Positions 1 to 6,420 of a stretch of 11,159 nucleotides of DNA are shown here, piece by piece. Source of the stretch: Oscillospiraceae bacterium (GTDB lineage: Bacteria > Bacillota > Clostridia > Oscillospirales > Ruminococcaceae). The stretch lies in assembly GCA_900768705.1 (NCBI GenBank), contig CAAGEB010000180.1, forward strand, positions 1-11,159. The letters are read 5' to 3'. Within the stretch, counting starts at the first letter, position 1. Every line of letters begins with the position of its first letter. The notes beneath the pieces were generated by a model, which saw only the letters and a list, made by a program, of their open reading frames with translations, did no database searches and had not been told where the DNA came from. A program made the position numbers and the translations under genes.

Positions 1-30
1 AAAACACCGTTTTCCCCCAAGCCCCCTTTA

Positions 31-62
31 GTTTGTCTCGACGGCTAAAGCCGTCTCAACAA
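31..62. other. Hairpin in downstream intergenic DNA
   Basis: GACGGC-TAAA-GCCGTC (40-55) forms a 6-bp stem with a 4-nt loop. Short outer arms, TTTGT and ACAAA, sit at about 33-37 and 57-61. There is no T-tract on either side, so this is not a convincing terminator. It lies at the edge of the repeat cluster that follows the operon and may belong to the same family of dispersed intergenic elements. A half-copy of the GCGGC/GCCGC palindrome seen inside the repeats occurs at 70-79. Confidence 0.45.
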
Positions 63-76
63 ATCGGGGGCGGCAA

Positions 77-258
77 GCCAATTCTGGTCTGTACAGACTT
101 ATTACCTTACAGGCACAGACTAATCCATATAACAATGTACCGTTGGGAAAAAGCGGCTTGCCGCCAAAAGGAAGCGAAAAGCCAATTCTGGTCTGTACAG
201 ACTTATTACCTTACAGGCACAGACTAATCCACATTGCAAAGTGCCGTTGGGGATAGGT
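77..258. repeat. Two tandem copies of a palindrome-bearing intergenic repeat
   Basis: Two copies begin at 77 and 181 (period 104). They are identical over a 51-bp core (77-127 and 181-231). Each core holds the perfect 12-bp palindrome GTCTGTACAGAC (87-98 and 191-202) and then GGCACAGAC. The linker between copies holds the inverted repeat GCGGC-TT-GCCGC (153-164). The same family occurs at the other end of the window (from 11,019). No transposase or CRISPR-like spacer pattern is seen. The copies lie directly downstream of the last gene of the operon, where I find no intrinsic terminator with a U-tract, so transcripts may run into them. Confidence 0.8.
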
Positions 259-266
259 ACAGTATA

Positions 267-683
267 TTACTTCTTGTATTGCTGCGGTACCTTGATACAA
301 TTCTCCAGCAGATAAATCAGATCATCGATTGATACAAACATCGGCAGCTCAACGCCCTGCTTTTCCATTGCAATAACCATAAGCGCCCTGTCGCCCCAGT
401 CGTTGATTGTGATTTCCTTGATTGTATCGGATTTGTCAGTCTTCTTGTTCAGCGATTTCAGCAGCTCGTTCATTCTTACAAAGCCGTGAATTCTTCCGCT
501 GCTGCTGGTTCTGAAGGACAGCTTCTTCGCCAGAGGCTTCTCGATATCGATAACCACCTTTATTTCGGTGATTCCTCCCGGAAGCTCCGCTTCCGTGCGA
601 TGAACCGTTCTGAACATATCTGCGGGAATATAATCTGCAAGTGCAGCGTCTTTCGCATTGGCGTAGGTTTTAGCGTTTGCCAT
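267..683 (-). CDS. Hypothetical protein, 138 aa, last gene of the cluster
   Basis: I do not recognise this protein. It is small, soluble and mixed in charge, with no signal peptide, membrane segment or cysteine-metal motif apart from one Cys near the C-terminus. An Ala-rich N-terminus precedes a probable beta-rich section (GGITEIKVVIDIEKPL, about residues 36-51), a Lys/Asp-rich turn (SLNKKTDKSDTIKEITI), and a hydrophobic C-terminal stretch (PMFVSIDDLIYLLENC). The start is supported by GAAAGGAAGG about 11 nt upstream of ATG. It begins 48 bp after the aminotransferase stop with no promoter or terminator visible between them, so it is probably co-transcribed. It is too small, and lacks the motifs, to be the missing N-carbamoyl-beta-alanine amidohydrolase. 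A role in the same pathway is inferred from position only. Confidence 0.75.
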   Translation of the reverse strand: MANAKTYANAKDAALADYIPADMFRTVHRTEAELPGGITEIKVVIDIEKPLAKKLSFRTSSSGRIHGFVRMNELLKSLNKKTDKSDTIKEITINDWGDRALMVIAMEKQGVELPMFVSIDDLIYLLENCIKVPQQYKK

Positions 684-731
684 TGTGTATCAATCCTTCC
701 TTTCACAGGGTTTCCAAAGACGGTGATCGGT

Positions 732-2054
732 TTACAGGGCAGCGTCCACCTCGGTGAGAACCTCGTCAACCTTCTGCATTTCCTCACGGAGCTGCTCGGG
801 AGTAATGATAAGCGGCGGGCAGACCAGAATCATATTCTCGTGAGAATAGGTCATAAACTTCTTCGCCTTGAGCTTTCCGACAATTCCTCCCATAATGCCC
901 TTGGGATCGCCGCCGTAGGGAACCAGAGCCTCACGGGTTTTCTTGTCCTTGACAAGCTCGATTGCGGAAAACAGACCGATATAGCGCACATCTCCCACGC
1001 AGGCATGCTTTGCCTTAATATCCTCCAGCAGCTCGCCCAAAACCTTGCCGCTTCTGTTTACATTTTCGAGAATATTGGTATCCTTGTAATAGTTCAAGCA
1101 GGCAACTCCCGCAGCACAGGCAAGAGGATGACCGCTGTAGGTCAGACCGCACTGGAGAACATTGTCGTCGAAATACTCCGCAATCTTCTTGCTTACCGCA
1201 ACTCCGCCCAGCTGAACATATCCGCAGGTAACGCCCTTTGCAAAGCTTACGATATCGGGCTTTACATCAAAGTTCTCAAAGGCGAACATCTTTCCCGTGC
1301 GTCCGAAGCCTGCCATAACCTCGTCGCAGATCATCATTATTCCGAACTCGTCGCAGATTTTGCGCACTCCCGGCAGATAGCCCTTAGGCGGGATAATTAC
1401 GCCGTTGGAGCCGGTAACGGTTTCCATTACTATTGCCGCAACGCTGTCGGGACCCTCGTACATAACCTGCTCTCTCAGCCGTCTGAGATAGAATTCGGTA
1501 CACTCCTCCTCCGTATCGAAAGGAAGATTATCCCGATACATATACGGATCAAAGAACTTGACAAATCCGGGAACGCCGGGTTCCAGCGGAAATCTTCTGG
1601 GCTCACCGGTCAGGTTTCCTGCTCCGAAGGTAGAGCCGTGATAGCTTCTGTATCGAGAAAAGACTTTCTTTCTTCCGGTGTACATTCTGGCAATTTTAAT
1701 TGCATTTTCGTTGGCGTCCGCTCCGCCGTTGGTGAAAAACACCTTACCCATATTGTCGGGCATCAGCTCAACCACCATTTCCGCAAGCCGGGAACGGCTT
1801 TCACAGGCATAGCCGGGACCCACAAAGCAGAATTTCTCCGCCTGATCCTTGATTGCGTCGATAATCGGACGGCAGTTAAAGCCCACATTCAGATTAACCA
1901 GCTGGGAAGACATATCCGTATAGCGGTTTCCGTCGTAATCCCAGAAATAAATTCCGTCGCCCTTCTCAACCGCAATGGGATGAAGTCCCTTCTGCTTTGA
2001 CCATGACTGCAGGTTGTATTTGGAATGGTTTTCGATAATTTCAGCTGTCTTCAT
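732..2054 (-). CDS. Class-III PLP aminotransferase, probably omega-amino acid/beta-alanine type
   Basis: This is a 440-residue PLP enzyme of the fold-type I, class-III aminotransferase family (relatives act on GABA, beta-alanine and taurine). Visible marks are TNGGADANENAIKIAR (PLP phosphate region, about 108-123), YRSYHGSTFGA (about 135-145), ICDEVMAGFGRTG with the cofactor-binding Asp (about D244), SFAKGVT with the Schiff-base Lys (about K273), and LTYSGHPLACAAG (about 304-316). I place the start at 2054, not at the ATG at 2063: GGAGG (2064-2068) touches the first ATG but lies 9 nt from the second. The start overlaps the end of the pucR-type gene by 14 bp, suggesting translational coupling. 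In this context the likely reaction is transfer of the amino group from beta-alanine (or a related beta-amino acid) to an oxo acid. Taurine:pyruvate activity cannot be excluded from sequence alone. Confidence 0.9.
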   Translation of the reverse strand: MKTAEIIENHSKYNLQSWSKQKGLHPIAVEKGDGIYFWDYDGNRYTDMSSQLVNLNVGFNCRPIIDAIKDQAEKFCFVGPGYACESRSRLAEMVVELMPDNMGKVFFTNGGADANENAIKIARMYTGRKKVFSRYRSYHGSTFGAGNLTGEPRRFPLEPGVPGFVKFFDPYMYRDNLPFDTEEECTEFYLRRLREQVMYEGPDSVAAIVMETVTGSNGVIIPPKGYLPGVRKICDEFGIMMICDEVMAGFGRTGKMFAFENFDVKPDIVSFAKGVTCGYVQLGGVAVSKKIAEYFDDNVLQCGLTYSGHPLACAAGVACLNYYKDTNILENVNRSGKVLGELLEDIKAKHACVGDVRYIGLFSAIELVKDKKTREALVPYGGDPKGIMGGIVGKLKAKKFMTYSHENMILVCPPLIITPEQLREEMQKVDEVLTEVDAAL

Positions 2055-3252
2055 AAGAATCATCCTCCATAATCAGCTTTGAGCCTCCGTCGTCCAGCAA
2101 TTCCTTTGCATGGAAGGCAAGAAGCAGCTTCATTTTATCTTCTTCGCCGAAATCGCAGTTCAGAAGCTCACGGATCTGTTTCAGCTTGTAATTCACGGTG
2201 TTTCTGTGAACTCCGAGAATATCTGCGGCTTCCTTTACGCTGCAGTTGTTTTCAAAATAGCAGCGCAGCACTTCGGCGCAGTTGGTATTGTTTTTGCTGT
2301 CAAATTCAAACAGCGTGCCTAAGGTTGTATCCACATAATCGGAAAGAATTCTGGAGCTTTCCACTCCGAACAGCAGCTTATATACTCCGATATTCCGGTA
2401 GTGCATAACGGGCTGTTTCTTCATTCCCGCAAGACGCATAGCCGACATGGCTTCGTGGTAACATTCGTGAATACCGTCAAAGCCCAGACCCACTCCCGAA
2501 ATGCCCGCATAAACCTCCGTAGGCTCGGAAAAGGCTGCGGACACGGTTTCCACCAGCTGCTGAGCAAGTCTCTCTGCGTCTGCCGGAGAAAAATGCTGCC
2601 TGATTACCACAAGGTAGTTTTCCTGCACAAACACGCAGGAGGGATACTGAGGACTGGCGCATAATCTGCGAACCTGATACCGCTGCTTTTTCCAGTCTCC
2701 CGCAGTTCCGAACCGTTCCCTGTGACAAATTTTGGCGGCAATGAGTATGTAGTCGCTGACATCGTGAAAGCCTCTGCGTTCCAGTACGGGAGCATATTCT
2801 TCCCTGTTTCCGGGATTGAATATCAGATTGCGGAAAGCCGCCGCCAGACCTGTTTCGCTTTCCTCGCTGCTCATAATCCTGTGACAGAAATCGTAGGTGA
2901 TGTCGATAAGCTTTACCGACCAGGGAACCGTAAACAGCGGAAAAGCGTTTTCATTGCAGAAATCAATGAGCTTCTGCGGAAGAGAATTAATATACGGTCC
3001 GATATTCACCACCAGACCCGCAGCGGAATGGCTGTACAGTCCCTCCGCAAATTCTCTCAGCCACTCAATTCCCTTATGACCAATTCCCGTAGTAAAAACC
3101 AGCTCGTTTCCGTGGAGAAAATCAGGCACCTCGCTGTCCTCTACAATATGTACCCAGCGCACAAAATTATCAAGACCCGCCTTTCCGGCGACCAGCTTCA
3201 TACCGTAGGTTTTATCCGTGTTGGCGCATATTTTTCCGAGAGTAACAGCCAT
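2041..3252 (-). CDS. PucR-family transcriptional regulator
   Basis: A 403-residue regulator with the three-part PucR/CdaR layout. The N-terminal PucR ligand-sensing domain spans about residues 1-125 (VAGKAGLDNFVRWVHIVED, then GNELVFTTGIG). A central GGDEF-like domain follows at about 165-285. A C-terminal helix-turn-helix lies at about 328-382 (SVKEAADILGVHRNTVNYKLKQI, 338-360). Family members control purine or other nitrogen-compound catabolism and usually act as activators on nearby operons. AAAGGAGG about 6 nt before ATG supports the start. The gene lies 35 bp after the PreA-like gene and overlaps the aminotransferase gene. It is within the operon it probably controls, so autoregulation is likely; the effector (perhaps a pyrimidine or its breakdown product) is an inference. 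Confidence 0.92.
   Translation of the reverse strand: MAVTLGKICANTDKTYGMKLVAGKAGLDNFVRWVHIVEDSEVPDFLHGNELVFTTGIGHKGIEWLREFAEGLYSHSAAGLVVNIGPYINSLPQKLIDFCNENAFPLFTVPWSVKLIDITYDFCHRIMSSEESETGLAAAFRNLIFNPGNREEYAPVLERRGFHDVSDYILIAAKICHRERFGTAGDWKKQRYQVRRLCASPQYPSCVFVQENYLVVIRQHFSPADAERLAQQLVETVSAAFSEPTEVYAGISGVGLGFDGIHECYHEAMSAMRLAGMKKQPVMHYRNIGVYKLLFGVESSRILSDYVDTTLGTLFEFDSKNNTNCAEVLRCYFENNCSVKEAADILGVHRNTVNYKLKQIRELLNCDFGEEDKMKLLLAFHAKELLDDGGSKLIMEDDSYEDS
2064..2068 (-). promoter_or_regulatory. Ribosome site that decides the aminotransferase start
   Basis: The minus strand reads GGAGG, then ATGATTCTT, then ATG. The nearest ATG (2063) directly abuts the site, too close for initiation, while the ATG at 2054 has 9-nt spacing. 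The site lies inside the last codons of the upstream regulator gene. Confidence 0.75.
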
Positions 3253-3287
3253 ATTGCCCTCCTTTCGCCCTATGCTTCTGCATTATT

Positions 3288-4772
3288 TCAGCCCTGTTTT
3301 TTGGGAACCCGTTTACTCTGCCCGATAGATCCGGTGGGACAAACCAGACTGCACAGCAGACACCCCACGCATTTTCCTCCCACCAGACGGGGCGTTCTGT
3401 CCTCGCCGAAGGCAATCGCCTGATGCCCGCCGTCGGAGCAGGAAATATAACATCTTCCGCAGTGAATACAGCTTTCCTTGTCAAATACGGGATACACCGC
3501 TGTGCTGCGGTCAAGCTCCTCCGCAGGCACCACATTGGCGTTTGCCTTTCCCGTCAGCTCCTTCAGAGAGGTCATATTTCTCCGTGCCAGATACGCTTTT
3601 GTTCCGGTAATAAGATCGTCGATTATTCTGTACCCGTACTGCATAACAGCGGTGGTAATCTGGATATTTTCACAGCCCAGAGCGATGAATTCCACAGCGT
3701 CCTGCCAGGTTTCGATACCTCCGATACCGCTCAGAGGCACGCCTTTAAGCTCGGGGCAAACCGCCATATCGTGAATAAACCGCAGTGCAATGGGCTTTAC
3801 CGCCTTTCCCGAATAGCCCGAAACGGAGCATTTTCCGTTTACGGAGGGCTTGGCGGTAAAGCTGTCAAGATCAATTCCTGTAAGGCTTTTGATAGTGTTT
3901 ATAGCGGCAATTCCGTCCGCTCCGCCCTGTACGGCGGCAATGGCGGGGATTTCCATATTGCCGATATTCGGGGTCATTTTCGCCAGAACGGGAAGCTTAG
4001 TCCCCCGCTTTGCGGCGGCGGTAAAGGCTTTCACCAGCTCCGGATTCTGTCCCACATCGCTGCCAAGGTTTTCCCCCACCATCTGCGGACAGGAGAAGTT
4101 ACACTCGATAATATCGCAGCCTGCCTCCTCGGAAAGCCGTGCCAGCTCTGTCCATTCCTCCTCCGTGCTGCCCATAATCGAGGACACGATAACCTTGTTT
4201 GGAAATTCCTCTTTCAGTCTTTTGAGAATGGCAAAATTTTCTTCGTAAGGGTGGTCGGAAATCTGCTCAAGGTTTTTAAATCCCACAAAGGGAGTGGACT
4301 CCTTGCCGATAGCGTCAAAACGGGGAGAAACCTCGTCGGGCTTTAAAAAGCCTATGGTCTTGTACACGATACCGCCCCAGCCCATACGAAGCGCCTTGGC
4401 GCACATTTCATAGCCGCTCGCCACAACAGAGCTGGAAAGAAAGAAAGGATTTTCGCAATGCACTCCGCAGAAATCCATAGACAAATCCGCCGTCAGCTCC
4501 TTCGGATTAACGGGGGCGATATCCGACTGTGCCATTGCTTTTATCCTTATCGGGTCGGAATAATGTATGCAGGCATTCTCGCAGCTGCCGGAGCATTTTT
4601 CACAGATAGTGCCGTCAACAAAGCTTTTTCCCACTGCGGGATTGTCAAAACGAACCGAGCGCACAAACCCCGCCGGGTCAAAGCCCTGCTCACAAGCCCT
4701 TGTGCAGGGAGCGTCGGCGCACAGCATACACCGTGCAGCTTCGTTGTTCAGAAACAGATTTTCGTACCGCAT
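3288..4772 (-). CDS. preA: PreA-like dihydropyrimidine dehydrogenase with extra N-terminal Fe-S domain
   Basis: This 494-residue flavo-iron-sulfur enzyme is predicted to reduce uracil/thymine (or a related ring) to the 5,6-dihydro form. The core (about 95-400) is the FMN-binding dihydroorotate-dehydrogenase-type barrel of PreA and the C-terminal half of eukaryotic DPD. It keeps ECNFSC (N225, catalytic C228), AKMTPN (N270), AINT (N292, T293) and a GGIETW phosphate-binding turn. A C-terminal ferredoxin module carries two [4Fe-4S] motifs (C435, C438, C441, C445; C468, C471, C474, C478). The first 80 or so residues add eight more cysteines (C15, C18, C23, C27; C57, C60, C64, C68) in a domain like the N-terminus of PreT/DPD (CMLCADAPC). 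E. coli PreA, about 411 residues, lacks this part. No FAD/NAD(P)H domain and no preT gene are present here. GAGGAG sits before the ATG, 12 bp after the hydA stop, so the pair is tightly coupled. Confidence 0.88.
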   Translation of the reverse strand: MRYENLFLNNEAARCMLCADAPCTRACEQGFDPAGFVRSVRFDNPAVGKSFVDGTICEKCSGSCENACIHYSDPIRIKAMAQSDIAPVNPKELTADLSMDFCGVHCENPFFLSSSVVASGYEMCAKALRMGWGGIVYKTIGFLKPDEVSPRFDAIGKESTPFVGFKNLEQISDHPYEENFAILKRLKEEFPNKVIVSSIMGSTEEEWTELARLSEEAGCDIIECNFSCPQMVGENLGSDVGQNPELVKAFTAAAKRGTKLPVLAKMTPNIGNMEIPAIAAVQGGADGIAAINTIKSLTGIDLDSFTAKPSVNGKCSVSGYSGKAVKPIALRFIHDMAVCPELKGVPLSGIGGIETWQDAVEFIALGCENIQITTAVMQYGYRIIDDLITGTKAYLARRNMTSLKELTGKANANVVPAEELDRSTAVYPVFDKESCIHCGRCYISCSDGGHQAIAFGEDRTPRLVGGKCVGCLLCSLVCPTGSIGQSKRVPKKQG

Positions 4773-4784
4773 AAAAACTCCTCG

Positions 4785-6146
4785 TTATTTTGCAATATGC
4801 TTCTCGCACTTAACGAACTTTCCCCAGCCTCTTTCGCCCACGAACTCGCCGTTGTCGAACACAAGTCTGCCTCTGGAATAGGTTTGGACGGGATAACCGT
4901 GAACGGAAACGCCTTCCCAGACAGTGTGGTCGCAGTCGGAGTGCATATTGCTCTGATGAATGGTGAAATCCTTGTCAGGATCGTAAATTACTATATCGGC
5001 GTCCTTGCCCACGGCGATTGCGCCCTTATCGGTGCAGCCGAAAATTCTCGCCGGGTTTGCGGAGCAAAGCTCCACCGCCTTGGTAAAGGGAATAACGCCG
5101 TCGTTCGCTTTGCCCAGCATATAGGGATACATATTTTCAATACCTGCGCAGCCGTTGGGAATCTTGCGGAAGTCGTTAAGCCCCCAGTCCTTTTCCGCCT
5201 GCTGGAACGGGCAGTGATCGGTGGCGATCGTATCGATATCGCCCCGCTTGATTGCCGCCCAGAGAGCGTCCTGCGATTCCTGACCCTTCATTGGAGGAGA
5301 GCATACAAAGTTTCTGCCGTCCGAACGCTTGTAAACATCGCAGGTAAAGTGCAGATACTGCGGACAGGTCTCCGCATAGATTTCATAGCCCTCGTCCTTT
5401 GCCTTCGTAACCGCCTCGACGCCCTGCTTGTTGGCAAGATGAACTATGTACAGCGCAGCTCCCGCCGCCTTTGCCAGATTAATGGCACGAACATCCGCTT
5501 CGCCCTCCACAAACTCGGGTCTGCTGAGATAATGATACCAGGCGTCGGTTTTGCCCTCGCTGATAAACTGCTCTGTCAGCGTGTTTACAAGCTCGTTGTT
5601 TTCCGCATGAACTCCGATAAGCGCACCGAATTCCCTGGATTTGCAGAGCAGCTGATAGAAAACTCCGTCCTTTACTCCGAAATCATACACCATAAATACC
5701 TTGTAGGAAGTAATTCCCAGCTCGCAGGCGTCCTTAATGCTGTCCAGCAGCTCGCCGTGAATGTCCTTAACTCCGATATGGAAGGAATAATCCACCGCCG
5801 CATCGGGAGCCGCAAGAGCATTGCGGCGCTTGAAGGTGTCCACCATGGTCTCGTTGAAATCCTGAAGCGCAAAATCAAAAACCGTGGTGGTTCCGCCGCA
5901 GGCAGCAGCTCTTGTTCCCGCAAAATAGTCGTCGGAAGAAATAGTGCCGCCAAAGGGCATTGCCAGATGAGTGTGGGCGTCAATTGCGCCGGGAAGAACC
6001 AGCTTTCCCGAAGCGTCCACAACCTTTGCGGAGGAATCGGTCAGGTCAGAGCCGATAGCGACAATCTTACCGTCCTTGATTCCCACATCCGCTTTGAACA
6101 TTTCGGTGTCGGTGACAACCGTTCCGTTCTTGATAATAGTATCCAT
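4785..6146 (-). CDS. hydA: Dihydropyrimidinase / hydantoinase
   Basis: A 453-residue cytosolic metal-dependent cyclic amidohydrolase, about the usual family length. It hydrolyses dihydrouracil/dihydrothymine to N-carbamoyl-beta-amino acids, or 5-substituted hydantoins to N-carbamoyl amino acids; the two activities cannot be separated by eye. All metal ligands are visible: DAHTH (H58, H60), SYKVFMVY (K149, the carbamylated bridging lysine), GVHAEN (H180), VHLAN (H236) and ATDHCPF (D310). The CSPPMK and NGCAGIE stretches typical of D-hydantoinases/dihydropyrimidinases are also present. A near-ideal AGGAGG lies 5 nt before the ATG. It is followed 12 bp later by the PreA-like reductase, the preceding step of reductive pyrimidine catabolism. 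It is separated from the transporter genes by a hairpin-rich 275-bp gap, so it may be expressed at a different level. Confidence 0.95.
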   Translation of the reverse strand: MDTIIKNGTVVTDTEMFKADVGIKDGKIVAIGSDLTDSSAKVVDASGKLVLPGAIDAHTHLAMPFGGTISSDDYFAGTRAAACGGTTTVFDFALQDFNETMVDTFKRRNALAAPDAAVDYSFHIGVKDIHGELLDSIKDACELGITSYKVFMVYDFGVKDGVFYQLLCKSREFGALIGVHAENNELVNTLTEQFISEGKTDAWYHYLSRPEFVEGEADVRAINLAKAAGAALYIVHLANKQGVEAVTKAKDEGYEIYAETCPQYLHFTCDVYKRSDGRNFVCSPPMKGQESQDALWAAIKRGDIDTIATDHCPFQQAEKDWGLNDFRKIPNGCAGIENMYPYMLGKANDGVIPFTKAVELCSANPARIFGCTDKGAIAVGKDADIVIYDPDKDFTIHQSNMHSDCDHTVWEGVSVHGYPVQTYSRGRLVFDNGEFVGERGWGKFVKCEKHIAK

Positions 6147-6203
6147 AAAAACCTCCTAACCTGTAAAACACCTTGTGATTTGGCAAATATAGTTTTGAGG
6201 CTG

Positions 6204-6283
6204 CACCGCAAAATTATTGTCGTGCGATTGCGCCGTCCGACATCCTGTCGGTTGGCAGATTGTACAAATTTAATCGTGCGGTG
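6204..6283 (-). other. Possible structured RNA segment in the hydA leader
   Basis: On the minus strand this 80-nt stretch can be closed by CACCGCA/TGCGGTG (6277-6283 with 6204-6210). It contains the tight hairpin CCGACA-GGA-TGTCGG (6237-6251) and a possible inner CGATT/AATCG pairing. It sits about 60 nt upstream of the hydA start and outside the ribosome site. I cannot match it to a riboswitch class I know. It may be leader or processing structure, or chance; there is no U-tract to make it a terminator. Confidence 0.35.
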
Positions 6284-6296
6284 TCGCCTTAATATG

Positions 6297-6359
6297 TTTG
6301 TCGGAAAACCCACCGTTTCTGCGGCAGGCTTTCCGACAAACCCGTGTTTTTCAACACGG
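6297..6359 (-). other. Two strong hairpins between binding-protein gene and hydA
   Basis: The first hairpin in transcription order is CCGTGTT-GAAA-AACACGG (6342-6359), with a GAAA tetraloop. One base later comes a 44-nt hairpin (6297-6340): 12 bp (TTTGTCGGAAAG/TTTTCCGACAAA) continuing into 7 bp (CCTGCCG/CGGTGGG) around a 6-nt loop. Three of its pairs are G-U only when read on the minus strand (A-C mismatches on the other), so the fold favours the operon transcript. No U-tract follows. A likely role is protecting the 3' end of the transporter mRNA, or partial termination/processing that separates transporter from enzyme expression. Confidence 0.65.
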
Positions 6360-6420
6360 ATCTGCCTTTATCACCATTATTTTTGAGAAGAATGCTATGA
6401 ATCCGAACCGGTATTGCCGA

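Noticed and set aside
77..258. CRISPR array or insertion-sequence end
   Set aside because: Repeat units are over 100 bp with near-identical linkers and no unique spacers, and there are no cas or transposase genes. It fits a dispersed intergenic repeat better.
486..2000. Long plus-strand ORF (504 codons) opposite the aminotransferase gene
   Set aside because: It lies antisense to a gene with full catalytic motifs, has no ribosome site, and its translation is low-complexity without family features. Skewed codon use on the minus strand explains the open frame.
4458..6386. Plus-strand ORF of 642 codons opposite hydA and the PreA-like gene
   Set aside because: It spans two well-supported genes and an intergenic gap on the other strand and shows no recognisable domain. 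It is a shadow frame.
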